Shown: piece after piece, positions 1-7,783 of the stretch
Position numbering within the stretch: position 1 is the stretch's first letter
Layout of the letters: every line of letters begins with the position of its first letter
Assembly (NCBI RefSeq): GCF_030064165.1
Contig: NZ_CP125947.1
Span: 1,798,001-1,862,000 of the forward strand
Length of the DNA: 64,000 nucleotides
Direction of reading: 5' to 3'
From: Comamonas resistens
Lineage (GTDB): Bacteria > Pseudomonadota > Gammaproteobacteria > Burkholderiales > Burkholderiaceae_C
Position numbers and translations under genes: made by a program
Notes under the pieces: model-generated
Told to the model about the DNA's origin: nothing
The model's database searches: none
Seen by the model: the letters and a program-made list of their open reading frames with translations, nothing else

Positions 1-511
1 CTTTCCTCTTGGCCAAGCCTGATAGAGCGCCTTTGGCAGCATCGCGCTCCACCTCCAGCTCCTTCACGCGCTGTTCGGCGCGCTCCAGGCGGGCCAGCAG
101 CGGGGAATTGCTGCGCACATCCTCCTGCCACCGCTCCAGCTCCTGCACGCGGGCATGCAGGCGCTTGATTTCAAAGGTTCGTTCATGCAGATAGTCCAGC
201 ACTTGGCGGACTTGCGATCCATTGGCCTTGAAAACGGCACCATGCACTTGGGCGTGTAGGGCCGCTTCTCGCATCCGCGCGAGGTCAATGTTCAAACCGG
301 GCTGGTTTGGAATTTCAACAGTCTGAGTTGTGCGCTCCAGTTCCGCGATGCGTCCAGCCTGGCGCGCAATCAGGTCTGCTGCTGCCGTGTATTTGTCCCA
401 AGCGGCTTTGCCGTTGTCGTCACACATTGACTTGCGCGAACCAAGATGGCTGCGGCGCGCGATCAAGAACTGCTGTGTTTGCAGCGCCTCTGCTTGTGCT
501 TGTTGTGTCAT
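1..511 (-). CDS. Early phage protein, C-terminus beyond left edge
   Basis: An open frame of 170 codons runs leftward from ATG 511-509 off the window. The N-terminus begins MTQQAQAEALQTQQ, and residues about 95 to 170 are charged heptad-like helix (RLHARVQELERW, RLERAEQRVKELEVERD), so a coiled coil is likely. The start overlaps the upstream stop as ATGA, showing translational coupling. The motif RLHARVQELE recurs in the protein at 17,929-18,372, so the two early operons share a module. The function is not recognised. Confidence 0.72.
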   Translation of the reverse strand, partial: MTQQAQAEALQTQQFLIARRSHLGSRKSMCDDNGKAAWDKYTAAADLIARQAGRIAELERTTQTVEIPNQPGLNIDLARMREAALHAQVHGAVFKANGSQVRQVLDYLHERTFEIKRLHARVQELERWQEDVRSNSPLLARLERAEQRVKELEVERDAAKGALSGLAKRK

Positions 512-786
512 GGGCGAATCTCCGTTGTTCCCAGTAGCAGGTAGGCAATCCGCTCGCGCCACGTCATATATCTGGATTTGCCGCGAGCATTTATCAGCAG
601 CAAGCCGTCGCGCTTCTTGTGGACGCGCACAGCGCTACTGTCGAGAGCATGGCTCGCCTCAATCAGTGTTTGCTTTGCAGAACCAACAACCGGATCGTTA
701 TATGAAAGATTGCGCGCAACCCCTTGGCACTTGGATGCGAGGGTAGATTGGTATTCGCTGGTGGTTTGCGGTGCTTGTTGTGTCAT
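508..786 (-). CDS. Hypothetical early phage protein, 92 aa
   Basis: A 92-residue basic protein of unknown function. It begins MTQQAPQ, like its downstream neighbour (MTQQAQA), and ends with a WRERIAYLLLG segment. Its start overlaps the previous stop (ATGA at 786-783) and its stop overlaps the next start (511-508), so it sits in a tightly coupled leftward operon. No domain is recognisable. Confidence 0.65.
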   Translation of the reverse strand: MTQQAPQTTSEYQSTLASKCQGVARNLSYNDPVVGSAKQTLIEASHALDSSAVRVHKKRDGLLLINARGKSRYMTWRERIAYLLLGTTEIRP

Positions 787-1010
787 TGCTTGGGTTCCTG
801 TGTTACGGGTCTCTTCTCAAGAGAGAGCGGCCAGAAGTGGGCGCGCTTTCTTTCAGGCGCTCGCTCCACAAACGTTGTGTGCTCGCAGCAGCCCATGTGG
901 CTCCATTCCTTTCCAACAATCACCGGCTTTTTGCTGTGCCACCACCAGCTGCCGTTGGCATCCATGGCCCGCCATCGCGCCCATTCCGGGGCGGTGCTCC
1001 AGCTACTCAT
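783..1010 (-). CDS. Hypothetical early phage protein, 75 aa, Trp-rich
   Basis: A small protein with EWARWRAMDANGSWWW near the N-terminus followed by KKPVI and a GCCEH motif. This Trp-rich 'residue, query, tool-tip' style is common in short phage early proteins of unknown role. ATG 1010-1008 was chosen because it overlaps the stop of the preceding gene (ATGAGTAG), whereas the longer frame upstream would be antisense-like filler. The stop overlaps the next start as ATGA. Confidence 0.6.
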   Translation of the reverse strand: MSSWSTAPEWARWRAMDANGSWWWHSKKPVIVGKEWSHMGCCEHTTFVERAPERKRAHFWPLSLEKRPVTQEPKQ

Positions 1011-1155
1011 TGCACTGCTCCTTCTGCGCCATAACAAAGATGCCGGGGCGCGCGCCATGGAATTGGTCGACGCCCATATGGAACCGCTCGCAATGCTTGC
1101 GCGCAAGCCACCGCACAACAAACAGCGGCATCAGTTCAATCCATGCTGCAAGCAT
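1003..1155 (-). CDS. Hypothetical early phage protein, about 50 aa
   Basis: A 50-residue basic protein (MLAAWIELMPLFVVRWLARK...). The start at 1155 follows an AAGGAGCGC ribosome site at good spacing. A second ATG at 1131 forms a TGATG overlap with the upstream stop and would give 42 residues. The stop overlaps the next start. A hydrophobic N-terminal half (residues 1 to 17) could be membrane-seeking. Function unknown. Confidence 0.5.
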   Translation of the reverse strand: MLAAWIELMPLFVVRWLARKHCERFHMGVDQFHGARPGIFVMAQKEQCNE

Positions 1156-1382
1156 TCCTGCGCTCCTTCCTTGGCTGCTGCCTGTTTTAGTCGCCACTTA
1201 ATCTGGCGCGCATAGGTGTTGTCTGGCGCACGCTCGACCAATCCATCTCGCGTCATCCGCTCCAGCTCGCGCCGCACAGGTGCCGCGTTCCCGCGAAAGC
1301 CGATGATGTTGGCTATCACGTATGTCATTTCGCCACTGCGCCGATACTTTTCACTAAGAACCTCGATGATCTTTTCCCGCAT
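1131..1382 (-). CDS. Small winged-helix-like phage protein
   Basis: This 83-residue protein has the helix-turn-helix and wing pattern of a small DNA-binding domain: MREKIIEVLSEKYR, then VRRELERMTRDGLVER followed by a beta-wing-like tail. The ATG at 1382 overlaps the upstream stop as TGATG. A GTG one codon earlier is also possible. A regulatory or DNA-handling role is inferred from the fold pattern only. Confidence 0.68.
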   Translation of the reverse strand: MREKIIEVLSEKYRRSGEMTYVIANIIGFRGNAAPVRRELERMTRDGLVERAPDNTYARQIKWRLKQAAAKEGAQECLQHGLN

Positions 1383-1984
1383 CACTCACCCCCTTGCGCT
1401 GCCTGGGTGGCATCATCGGATTCGAGAAAATCGGCAGGCAGCGTGACGCCTTGTGTGTCATCTGGAAACCAGCTGAACGGCTCCGATTTTTTGAGCACTT
1501 CATTCAGCTTTTCAAAAGCCTCGCGCACATCCTCTGGCACCTCGCCGTCTTCCGGCAGGATGTCGCAGAAATGCTCGTTCGGCTCAATCTCTTCTGGGTA
1601 AGAAGGCCTGCACTTGGTCAGGCGCACATCTTCTGGCTTGATCTGGTTTTCTTCCAGCCAATCAATCAGGTCTTCTGCATCAAAGAAGTAGCGGTCGGTG
1701 TCGTACAGGTGGAGCGGTAACGCTTCGGGCGTGTATGCCTCCTTTGGCATGTCTTGCCAGCGCTGCTCCAGGCACTCTTTACGGCACTCACGGCAGTAAT
1801 TGCCGTTCGCTATAGGTTGATGCTCCGGGTTTTTGTCGCATTTGTGATGTGTGGAACCCGCATAACGAGCCAGGCGCTCGTCTTTGCCCCAAAACTTCCC
1901 ATCACTAGACACCCAGCCCGTGACTGTCTGAATGCTTGCGGCCTCATTGGACTCGGCCATGATGATTTGTGTATTTGCTCTCAT
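1382..1984 (-). CDS. Acidic phage protein with CxxC-type zinc site, 200 aa
   Basis: The start at 1984 follows GGGGAATAAGAAC and lies 5 bases after the methyltransferase stop; the open frame extends 46 codons further but into that gene. Residues about 45 to 70 hold HKCDKNPEHQ and NYCRECRKEC, a likely zinc site. The C-terminal half is strongly acidic. The last residues (DATQAAQGGE) resemble the end of the upstream methyltransferase (TQRAAQAAQGE), suggesting a duplicated gene junction. Function unknown. Confidence 0.72.
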   Translation of the reverse strand: MRANTQIIMAESNEAASIQTVTGWVSSDGKFWGKDERLARYAGSTHHKCDKNPEHQPIANGNYCRECRKECLEQRWQDMPKEAYTPEALPLHLYDTDRYFFDAEDLIDWLEENQIKPEDVRLTKCRPSYPEEIEPNEHFCDILPEDGEVPEDVREAFEKLNEVLKKSEPFSWFPDDTQGVTLPADFLESDDATQAAQGGE

Positions 1985-1988
1985 GTTC

Positions 1989-2666
1989 TTATTCCCCTTG
2001 CGCTGCCTGGGCGGCGCGCTGTGTTTCGTATTCCCTCTGCAAGCGATCAACCGCTGTTTGATAGTGCACGGGGTCAATTTCGATGCCAACGAATTGGATG
2101 CCACGGCGTAGACATGCAACACCCATGGTTCCGCTACCCATGTGGGTGTCGGTCACATCGCGCGCCTTTGCCTGGTCGATGCACCAGTCAGCCAGTGCTA
2201 CTGGCTTTTGATTGGGGTGCAGCTTGCGCGCGCCACGACTGATGTTTTCTTCACCACGGCGGCAGATTCCGCGCCAGAGCTGGCGGTGCATGCGTGGCAC
2301 ACCAGAGAGGTTTGTCCACGCCATTTCGAGGTCAGCACCATCGTCCGGCGTGGTCTGCTCGCGCTTGTCCCACACAAGCCACTTGCCGTTTGCAGGCAAG
2401 CGGTCTGCGTAGTAATTGCCGCCCCAGAGGATGACAACATCGCCTGCGCTCAAGAGCGGGGCAGGGTCGAATGGCACGGCATTGCCGACGATGGGCGCAT
2501 GCTGCACATCGGTTTGCACCAGCTTGTTGCGACTGCGTTTTTGCCGGTAGTCGTTACCGTAGGGCGGGTCAGCGATCAGGGCATGGGCGCGTGGCAGGTG
2601 GGGCAGAACGTCTTTGAAGTCCGCGAGATACAGCTGGCAGCAGCCGATTACGTGTGTTGGCTTCAC
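1989..2666 (-). CDS. Phage DNA methyltransferase (N4-C or N6-A)
   Basis: A SAM-dependent DNA methyltransferase of 225 residues. The catalytic ADPPYGNDY motif lies at residues 32 to 40 and the SAM-binding motif HMGSGTMGVACLRRG near residue 185, followed by FVGIEID. That order (catalysis first) is the beta class. HPNQKP precedes the SAM site, as in this family. The preferred start is GTG 2666, which overlaps the upstream stop and follows GGGGGAGCAGCA; an ATG at 2705 would add 13 residues. No restriction partner is adjacent, so this looks like a solitary phage methyltransferase protecting phage DNA or tuning expression. Confidence 0.88.
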   Translation of the reverse strand: MKPTHVIGCCQLYLADFKDVLPHLPRAHALIADPPYGNDYRQKRSRNKLVQTDVQHAPIVGNAVPFDPAPLLSAGDVVILWGGNYYADRLPANGKWLVWDKREQTTPDDGADLEMAWTNLSGVPRMHRQLWRGICRRGEENISRGARKLHPNQKPVALADWCIDQAKARDVTDTHMGSGTMGVACLRRGIQFVGIEIDPVHYQTAVDRLQREYETQRAAQAAQGE

Positions 2667-4309
2667 TGCTGCTCCCCCTTTGCTGCCGCGATAGCTGCGC
2701 TGCATGCTTCTTCAGGCGTGTCGCCTTGGCCGCTGGCAATCACCTTGCGGTCTGGATTTACGGTTGGCATGGGCGGCATGCTGCGTGGGTGGTCAGTGAT
2801 CCAAGCGCACCAGCCTGTTTGTCGCGTGTGGGCCAACTCAAAGTAGGCGTACTCGTTTTGCTCCAGTTCTGCGCTGTGAATGGCGATCAGGTCGCGGATG
2901 GCATCCCGCGCGTCTGCCTGGGTCTGCGCCTGGGGTGCTGCAAACAATGGCGTGGTGAGCTTCCCAGCGGGCGTTTTGCGTGCTGGCAGGTATCGCCCGG
3001 CGTTTGCAGAATCAGGCCCGTCCGGGTCGCGGTGGTGGTCGAGCTGTTCCTTGCTGACATACAGAACGGGAACTTGCTCCACCGACTGCGCTGGAAGTCC
3101 GGTAGTAGCGGCCTGGGCCAGCAGGGCGCGCACTTGCTGCTCTGTGAATAGAGCAATGGACTTGTCCCAGTCGCCGTGCCTGTTGAAATTCAGCTCTTGC
3201 GGCTCATGCCCGGCGCACTCACCGTCGCGGACGATGCAACGCTGATTGATCCATGCTGCAGGCTCAGGCAGCACCACTGGCGCGGCTGCTCCGGTCAGTA
3301 GATGCGTTTCGGCTATGAGTGACGCTCTGGAGCCGCACTTTGCGCATGCGGCTGTCATCGTGCCCACTGTGTTGCAGTCAGGGCATCTGTCTTCGACCGG
3401 GCTTTCACCTTGCCAATCGCACTTGCTGCACGCAGCCTTGCTGCCGTCTGCATCGTTGATGCCGACATGCCCGCAATCACTACATTCGCGCACTTCGATG
3501 TAGGTGGGCGCGGCTGCCGGGGTGGCGTCATGGTCTGCGGCGGAGAAAAGCGCACCACAGTCAACGCACAGGTATCCGCTTTTCACAACATGGTTTCGTG
3601 CGTCTGCAATCCGATGGGTGCATACCCCTGCTGGGGTGGCGGTAAGCGCGGGTGCTGCAGCAAGCACATTGGCATAGCGTTGTTGCATGCCCGCGCGCTC
3701 CATCAACTCGCCTAGAAGTTTTTGGTCAAGTTCGCGTGCAGCGTCCTCTTCGCCTTCACTCATGATTGCGATAAGCATTGCTTCGGTAGGCGCTATCGGA
3801 ACCAGCTTCCAGTCATCAGGCACTGCCACGGCTGCGGGCGCTGCCTGCACAGGGGCTGAGCGTTCCGCAAGTTCGCGGATGGCGGCAACTGCACATTCGA
3901 TGCCATTCATGTCACGCAGATGCATGAATTCGGGCAGGTGCTTACGCAGTTCTGCTGCGCAAGCCAGCCAAGCCTCCGTGTGCTCATCCATGTATGGGAC
4001 GCGCACTGGATACACATCGTGATTTCCAGCGGGCAGCCCAGGTGAATACAGCTTGGCGTTGGTGATCTTGCCGCTCTCGTCAACATCGATATTGACGCAA
4101 GGCCAGATGTCAGCTTCTGGCTCCTGAATCTGGTGCAGGCAGGTCACGGGCATGGCCAGCGCCTCCCGCACGCTGGCAAGGGCCAGAACTTCGCTGGGCT
4201 TGAAGTCGCCGCGCTCAGTACCGTCCTTGGTGAGGCGGCCAACTGCCACTTCTAGGCCAGCTTCGGCCTGCAGCAGTGCGTTCTTGAGGGTGCTGATGAT
4301 GTCTTGCAT
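2663..4309 (-). CDS. Large mosaic phage protein with three zinc-ribbon-like modules
   Basis: A 548-residue protein of unknown function. The first 170 residues are helical and contain a typical query-like DIWPCVNIDVDE segment. Residues about 230 to 335 carry three Cys clusters (CTHRI...CVDCG, CSDCG...CSKCDW, CPDCN...CAKCG), each looking like a zinc ribbon. The C-terminal third (LYVSKEQLDHHRDPDGPD..., AYFELAHTRQTGWCAWITDHP) resembles separate small phage proteins, so the gene looks assembled from modules. A terminator-like hairpin lies just upstream. It overlaps the methyltransferase start by 4 bases. Confidence 0.75.
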   Translation of the reverse strand: MQDIISTLKNALLQAEAGLEVAVGRLTKDGTERGDFKPSEVLALASVREALAMPVTCLHQIQEPEADIWPCVNIDVDESGKITNAKLYSPGLPAGNHDVYPVRVPYMDEHTEAWLACAAELRKHLPEFMHLRDMNGIECAVAAIRELAERSAPVQAAPAAVAVPDDWKLVPIAPTEAMLIAIMSEGEEDAARELDQKLLGELMERAGMQQRYANVLAAAPALTATPAGVCTHRIADARNHVVKSGYLCVDCGALFSAADHDATPAAAPTYIEVRECSDCGHVGINDADGSKAACSKCDWQGESPVEDRCPDCNTVGTMTAACAKCGSRASLIAETHLLTGAAAPVVLPEPAAWINQRCIVRDGECAGHEPQELNFNRHGDWDKSIALFTEQQVRALLAQAATTGLPAQSVEQVPVLYVSKEQLDHHRDPDGPDSANAGRYLPARKTPAGKLTTPLFAAPQAQTQADARDAIRDLIAIHSAELEQNEYAYFELAHTRQTGWCAWITDHPRSMPPMPTVNPDRKVIASGQGDTPEEACSAAIAAAKGEQQ

Positions 4310-4334
4310 ATGGGTGGCTCCCAGAATGAGAAAA

Positions 4335-4352
4335 GCCCGGATAGAGCCGGGC
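4335..4352 (-). terminator. Intrinsic-terminator-like hairpin between early genes
   Basis: GCCCGG and CCGGGC arms with a 6-base loop, followed on the minus strand by TTTT. It lies between the stop at 4368 and the start at 4309, inside the leftward operon. Confidence 0.6.
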
Positions 4353-4367
4353 TTGGGGTGGTGGTGG

Positions 4368-5114
4368 TCAGGCTGGGATGACCGCTATCACTGTGTTGAC
4401 GCCGGTCCCACTGGATTTGAAGCTGTTTTCCGGCAGCGGCTCAATGCGCCCGCCGCGCTCATTTACAAGGTCTTGGAATGCCTTGGTGCGCGCATCGGCA
4501 CGGAATGTCACGCCAGCGGCCATTACCGCCACAAGCAGGCCGCCAGGCTTCAGGAACTGATGGGCATGCATGACATGCTTGATGTCTGCCTGTTTCATGA
4601 AGGGTGGGTTCATCACCACGCGGTCATAAACTGGTTCGGGTGTGATCGTGAGAAAGTCAGCCGTCACTGTTCGCCCCAGCTCTACGGGAGCCTCCATTGC
4701 ACAATGGAAAGCATTCCCCTGCTGGATTTCGTAACAGTCAACATTTGCGCCAGCTTCGGCGCAGGCCCAAGCAATTGCCCCCTGGCCCGCACTCGGCTCA
4801 AGCACTCGCATTCCGGCCCGAATCTCTGCAAGTTCAAGCAGACGATCTACCACTGCAGGAGGGGATGGGAAGAAGTTGAATTCGTCTTTCGGGATGACCA
4901 CGCTGCCGGACAGAATGATCTGCTCCATGCGCTCAAAGGCATCGCCATCGAAGACGTGGGCTTGTGCTTTGCGGTTCCATTTGCCGCCAGCAGCCTCAAG
5001 CACTTTGTTGACACGGGTGTAAAGGGCGCGATCAAGCTGGCCGGTAAGCGCAACATTGCTGCCTGTGGTTTGAGCCGAGCTAAGGACGGCGAGGACATCG
5101 TTTTCGATTTTCAT
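4368..5114 (-). CDS. Class I SAM-dependent methyltransferase with NPPF motif
   Basis: A 248-residue protein with a SAM-binding motif VLEPSAGQGAIA at residues 104 to 115 and the catalytic motif NPPF at 169 to 172, the signature of N6-adenine or related amino-methyltransferases. The N-terminal 70 residues (helical, with RALYTRVNKVLEAAGGKWN) match the extra domain seen in phage methyltransferases of this type. The ATG at 5114 follows GGAGCCCT. It is the second methyltransferase of the operon and uses the gamma-like order, so the two are not recent duplicates. Confidence 0.82.
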   Translation of the reverse strand: MKIENDVLAVLSSAQTTGSNVALTGQLDRALYTRVNKVLEAAGGKWNRKAQAHVFDGDAFERMEQIILSGSVVIPKDEFNFFPSPPAVVDRLLELAEIRAGMRVLEPSAGQGAIAWACAEAGANVDCYEIQQGNAFHCAMEAPVELGRTVTADFLTITPEPVYDRVVMNPPFMKQADIKHVMHAHQFLKPGGLLVAVMAAGVTFRADARTKAFQDLVNERGGRIEPLPENSFKSSGTGVNTVIAVIPA

Positions 5115-5134
5115 AGGGCTCCAGAAAGCAAAAA

Positions 5135-5152
5135 GCCCGCTCAATGGCGGGC
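5135..5152 (-). terminator. Intrinsic-terminator-like hairpin between early genes
   Basis: GCCCGC/GCGGGC stem with a 6-base loop and TTTTT on the minus strand, 20 bases upstream of the methyltransferase start at 5114 and downstream of rdgC. Confidence 0.65.
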
Positions 5153-5209
5153 AGGTGATTCATTGATGTGGGCGCGCGGCCCGGTTCATGCAAATCTATG
5201 AATGGGTGA

Positions 5210-6145
5210 TCAGTTGCTGGCGCTGGCAGCCAGCGAGGCGGGCAGGTCGCCCAGGCCGGTGCGGCCCTCGCCACCCAGGGCCTCAATCAGATCGGGGATT
5301 AGGCGCGACAGCTCACCGGTGGCAATGGCCACATCGGTGTCAAAGCCGGCATCGTCCTGGCTGTTGCCGTCCATGACCGCATCCAGCAGCGTGATGTTCT
5401 TGATCTGCAGGCCTTCGGTCAGCACAAAGCTCACGCGGTCGTCCCAGGTCATGGCCAGCTTGGTGGGGCGCTTGCCGTGCTCAATGTGCTGGCGCACCTC
5501 ATCAATATCCAGCGGGTGGCGGGCGTAGCGCACCACGGCCTTTGATTCGTCGGCGGCTTTCAGCTCAGTCTCGCGGTCGGCGGTGAAGCCGGAGGGCGGC
5601 TCCTGGGTGATCAGCCAATGCGCCATGGCGGCCTGCGGGCTGGTCTGGGTGTCAAGCAGGGCCAGAGCGAAGCCGGGCAGGCCTTCGACCAGCAGCGTGA
5701 CCACCTCGTCGGCTCGGCCCTGGGCACTGGTATCGAGCACCAGGGTGCGGGCCTGCGGGTCGATCCAGACCCACATGCTTCCCTGCTTGGTGAACGCCAT
5801 GGGCAGCAGGTCCAGCTTGGCCTCGTCCTTGAGCTCTTTCTTCTCTTTCTTGCCAGGCTTGCGGCCCTCGGTTTTTTCGATGTGCTCGGCCTTTTCATTG
5901 ACCTTGCGGTTGAGCACGCTGGCCGGCAGCATTTTGGACTCGCTCATGAAGCGCATCACCCATTGGCCGGCCACGGATTCGGCCAGCGGGCCATGCTGTT
6001 CGCCACGCGGAGGCACCCAGCCCACAGAGCGCTCCTGCGTTGCACCACACTCGGCAAACACCGTTTTTTGCAGCGCCTCTTCCAGCACCTGCAGATCGCC
6101 CTGCCAGCTCTCGGCAATGCGATAAACAATCATGTTCTTGAACAT
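5210..6145 (-). CDS. rdgC: RdgC, recombination-associated DNA-binding protein
   Basis: RdgC forms a ring around duplex DNA and restrains RecA-driven strand exchange. The N-terminus MFKNMIVYRIAESW is the family signature, and the 311-residue length and middle region (LDLLPMAFTKQGSMWVWIDP, LALLDTQTSPQAAMAHWL) fit full-length RdgC. The start follows CTGGAG and overlaps a tiny upstream frame as TGATG. rdgC is normally a chromosomal gene; here it lies in a phage early operon with SSB-like and Sak4-like genes, so it probably serves phage recombination or blocks host RecA. A broken second copy lies at 48,880-49,043. Confidence 0.95.
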   Translation of the reverse strand: MFKNMIVYRIAESWQGDLQVLEEALQKTVFAECGATQERSVGWVPPRGEQHGPLAESVAGQWVMRFMSESKMLPASVLNRKVNEKAEHIEKTEGRKPGKKEKKELKDEAKLDLLPMAFTKQGSMWVWIDPQARTLVLDTSAQGRADEVVTLLVEGLPGFALALLDTQTSPQAAMAHWLITQEPPSGFTADRETELKAADESKAVVRYARHPLDIDEVRQHIEHGKRPTKLAMTWDDRVSFVLTEGLQIKNITLLDAVMDGNSQDDAGFDTDVAIATGELSRLIPDLIEALGGEGRTGLGDLPASLAASASN

Positions 6146-6165
6146 CAGGACTCCAGAAAAGAGAA

Positions 6166-6184
6166 AGCCACCACAGAGGTGGCT
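6166..6184 (-). terminator. Terminator-like hairpin inside a tiny frame upstream of rdgC
   Basis: AGCCACC/GGTGGCT arms with a 5-base loop, then TTTCTCTTTTC on the minus strand. A 22-codon frame (ATG 6213 to TGA 6146-6144) reads straight through it. That frame overlaps the preceding 6210 frame by ATGA and the rdgC start by TGATG. Confidence 0.5.
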
Positions 6185-6209
6185 TGGGGGTTGGTGTAGG
6201 TGGCGCAGG

Positions 6210-6300
6210 TCATGGGCGCTCTTTCAGGCACTCGACGGTCTTGTCATCCAGCCACTGGGCATGCATGCCAGGACAGGCGAATTCATCGCGCGGGCTTTCT
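6210..6300 (-). pseudogene. Fragment of a small phage protein (CPGMHAxWLD patch)
   Basis: On the minus strand this encodes FACPGMHAQWLDDKTVECLKERP, closely matching the end of the lipoprotein at 9,151-9,405. An in-frame TGA sits just upstream and no good start exists before the internal ATG at 6266, so only 18 codons could be made. It is probably a remnant of a duplicated gene. A third, dead copy occurs at 49,480-49,560. Confidence 0.55.
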
Positions 6301-6480
6301 CAGCGTCTTGGGGATCGACTGATCCGGTGCATATATTTCAACCGTCGTAAACAGTGCGCCACAGTTCTTGCTGACACACTTACGCACGCGGTGGTAGTAG
6401 ATGGGATTGCCGTCCCCGGCGCGGGTTTCTTGCACTCTTATGCTTGAGCCGCACTCAGGGCACTTGGGCTTGTTGGTCAT
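6283..6480 (-). CDS. Ogr/Delta-type small zinc-finger protein
   Basis: 65 residues with CPECG at the N-terminus and CVSKNCGALFTTVEIYAP further on. This C-x2-C and C-x4-C layout, with a basic YHRVRKC segment between, is that of Ogr/Delta-like transcriptional activators of P2-type phages and their relatives. In P2 these proteins switch on late genes. Here the gene sits in an early recombination operon, so its target is unclear. The similarity is judged by eye from the cysteine spacing. Confidence 0.7.
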   Translation of the reverse strand: MTNKPKCPECGSSIRVQETRAGDGNPIYYHRVRKCVSKNCGALFTTVEIYAPDQSIPKTLRKPAR

Positions 6481-6496
6481 AGAGCCACTCGACGGC

Positions 6497-6994
6497 CTAG
6501 CTGATGACCAGACGGTCTTTGCGGACGATTGACGCGCCCGCCACGGCCTCTCCAGCCTTGATTGCCGCTTTAATCTTAGTCTTGCTGGGCTCTGGCGGCT
6601 TGGGATCGCCGGACAGGCTGGCTGGGAACTTCGCTCCGTCCTCGATCACTATGGATTCATCGCGGTCGATGTAGAGCTTTGCGCCAAACAATCCAGACTC
6701 ATGCTTAACCTCGGTGATGCCCGTGGCCTTCATGCAGTCGGCCATATAGGCTTTAAAGCGATCCAAGCGCAACTCACGAGTCTTGAGCTTTTCCTGCATC
6801 TGCTTGAGCATCGTCTTGGCGGCTTCAAGGTTCGATTCCTCGTCCTTGGCATAGGCCACGCAGGCAACAGCCTTTTGCTCAAACAGAGCGCGGCTTTCTG
6901 CGTATGTCTCGATCAATTCACCCGTGTCTGGGTCGATGCTTCCCAAGCTCTCACGGACTTGCTGGGCTGCGTCGAACAGTGTGATGTAACTCAT
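6497..6994 (-). CDS. Gp157-like phage protein
   Basis: Residues YITLFDAAQQVRESLG at the N-terminus, a central coiled-coil (LEAAKTMLKQMQEKLKTRELRLDRFKAYMADCM) and the LYIDRDESIVIED segment fit the Siphovirus Gp157 family (PF05565), first noted in Streptococcus phage resistance work and usually found beside recombination genes. The start at 6994 follows GGAGGCTTAT; seven codons upstream would precede the ribosome site. 165 residues is the usual length. A strong AT-rich hairpin lies directly upstream. Confidence 0.82.
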   Translation of the reverse strand: MSYITLFDAAQQVRESLGSIDPDTGELIETYAESRALFEQKAVACVAYAKDEESNLEAAKTMLKQMQEKLKTRELRLDRFKAYMADCMKATGITEVKHESGLFGAKLYIDRDESIVIEDGAKFPASLSGDPKPPEPSKTKIKAAIKAGEAVAGASIVRKDRLVIS

Positions 6995-7009
6995 ATAAGC
7001 CTCCGTTAA

Positions 7010-7040
7010 TATCAACCTAACGCTTGTTTAGGTTGATATA
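7010..7040 (-). promoter_or_regulatory. Perfect 12-bp AT-rich hairpin before the Gp157-like gene
   Basis: ATATCAACCTAA pairs with TTAGGTTGATAT across a 7-base loop. It ends 5 bases before the GGAGG ribosome site of the gene starting at 6994 and has no T-run. It could act as an RNA processing site, an mRNA stabiliser or a repressor operator. Confidence 0.5.
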
Positions 7041-7052
7041 TTTGCTATCAAT

Positions 7053-7724
7053 TTAGAATGGGATGTCGTCGTCTGACGAGTTGAAGCCGCCGTTCGCTGG
7101 GTGGCCTGCGGGTGGTGCGTCGTGGTGACCGCCGCCTGTTGTTGGGCGTTGTGACAGACGATTGCGCAGAGGGCGATCGGCCAGCAGAGCCACGATGGAG
7201 GACAGCTTCTTGGGTTGAGTGGCGCGATCAAGGATTTCTGCTGCGGTGAATTCCGTTGCCGCCTCAAACGGCGCGACCAGCTCCAGGCGCCAGCCGGTTT
7301 CGCCGGTCTTCTGGCCGTCACGCATCTTTTCGTACTCGGTGTTGACTAGTACCAGGCCGATAGGCTTGTCCAGCAGCTCAGGGAAGATATCAGCCTCTTC
7401 CTTGTACTTCTGCTTGGTATCCCAGTCCGTGCGCTCCACTTCGGCGCGTGCAATGCTCAGGGTCTTGAGCTTCATGCAGGCCATGATGGCGTTGATAGCC
7501 TTGTAGCCCATCAACTGCTCATTCTGGGCACTCATCGTCCAGATATCGAAGCGAGTTGTCTGCTTGGAGTCAGACTCGAACGTAAAGCCGACCCCGTGAG
7601 TACCTTTGTTGGAACTGATGAGCTTTTCGGCGCGAATGAACTTGCCTTTGTACTTCCCGGTTTCAGAGAGATAGCTGCTGATGTTTTCAGCTTCGCGGGC
7701 AGCGTTGGCGTTGAGTTGATACAT
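7053..7724 (-). CDS. SSB-like phage protein, DUF669-type, paired with Sak4
   Basis: 223 residues. The N-terminus MYQLNANAAREAENISSYL followed by GKYKGKF, a GxGVGFTFES strand and the Pro/Gly-rich low-complexity C-terminal part ending in DDDIPF are features of DUF669-type phage proteins. The acidic DDDIPF tail copies the protein-docking tail of bacterial SSB. It sits directly downstream of the Sak4-like ATPase; Sak4 annealases are known to work with a phage SSB, so a single-strand DNA-binding role is inferred. Confidence 0.75.
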   Translation of the reverse strand: MYQLNANAAREAENISSYLSETGKYKGKFIRAEKLISSNKGTHGVGFTFESDSKQTTRFDIWTMSAQNEQLMGYKAINAIMACMKLKTLSIARAEVERTDWDTKQKYKEEADIFPELLDKPIGLVLVNTEYEKMRDGQKTGETGWRLELVAPFEAATEFTAAEILDRATQPKKLSSIVALLADRPLRNRLSQRPTTGGGHHDAPPAGHPANGGFNSSDDDIPF

Positions 7725-7763
7725 GGCGCGATGGCCTTTCTTGGGTTCGCTTGGGATGAAAAA

Positions 7764-7783
7764 AGGCCGCTGGTTAGGCGGCC
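7764..7783 (-). terminator. Intrinsic terminator overlapping the Sak4-like stop codon
   Basis: AGGCCGC/GCGGCCT stem with TTTTTT on the minus strand; the stop codon at 7774 lies in the loop-side arm. It lies 40 bases before the SSB-like gene start. Confidence 0.65.

Noticed and set aside
7219..7506. Ser-rich plus-strand frame opposite the SSB-like gene
   Set aside because: Typical mirrored composition; the minus strand has the DDDIPF tail and gene context.
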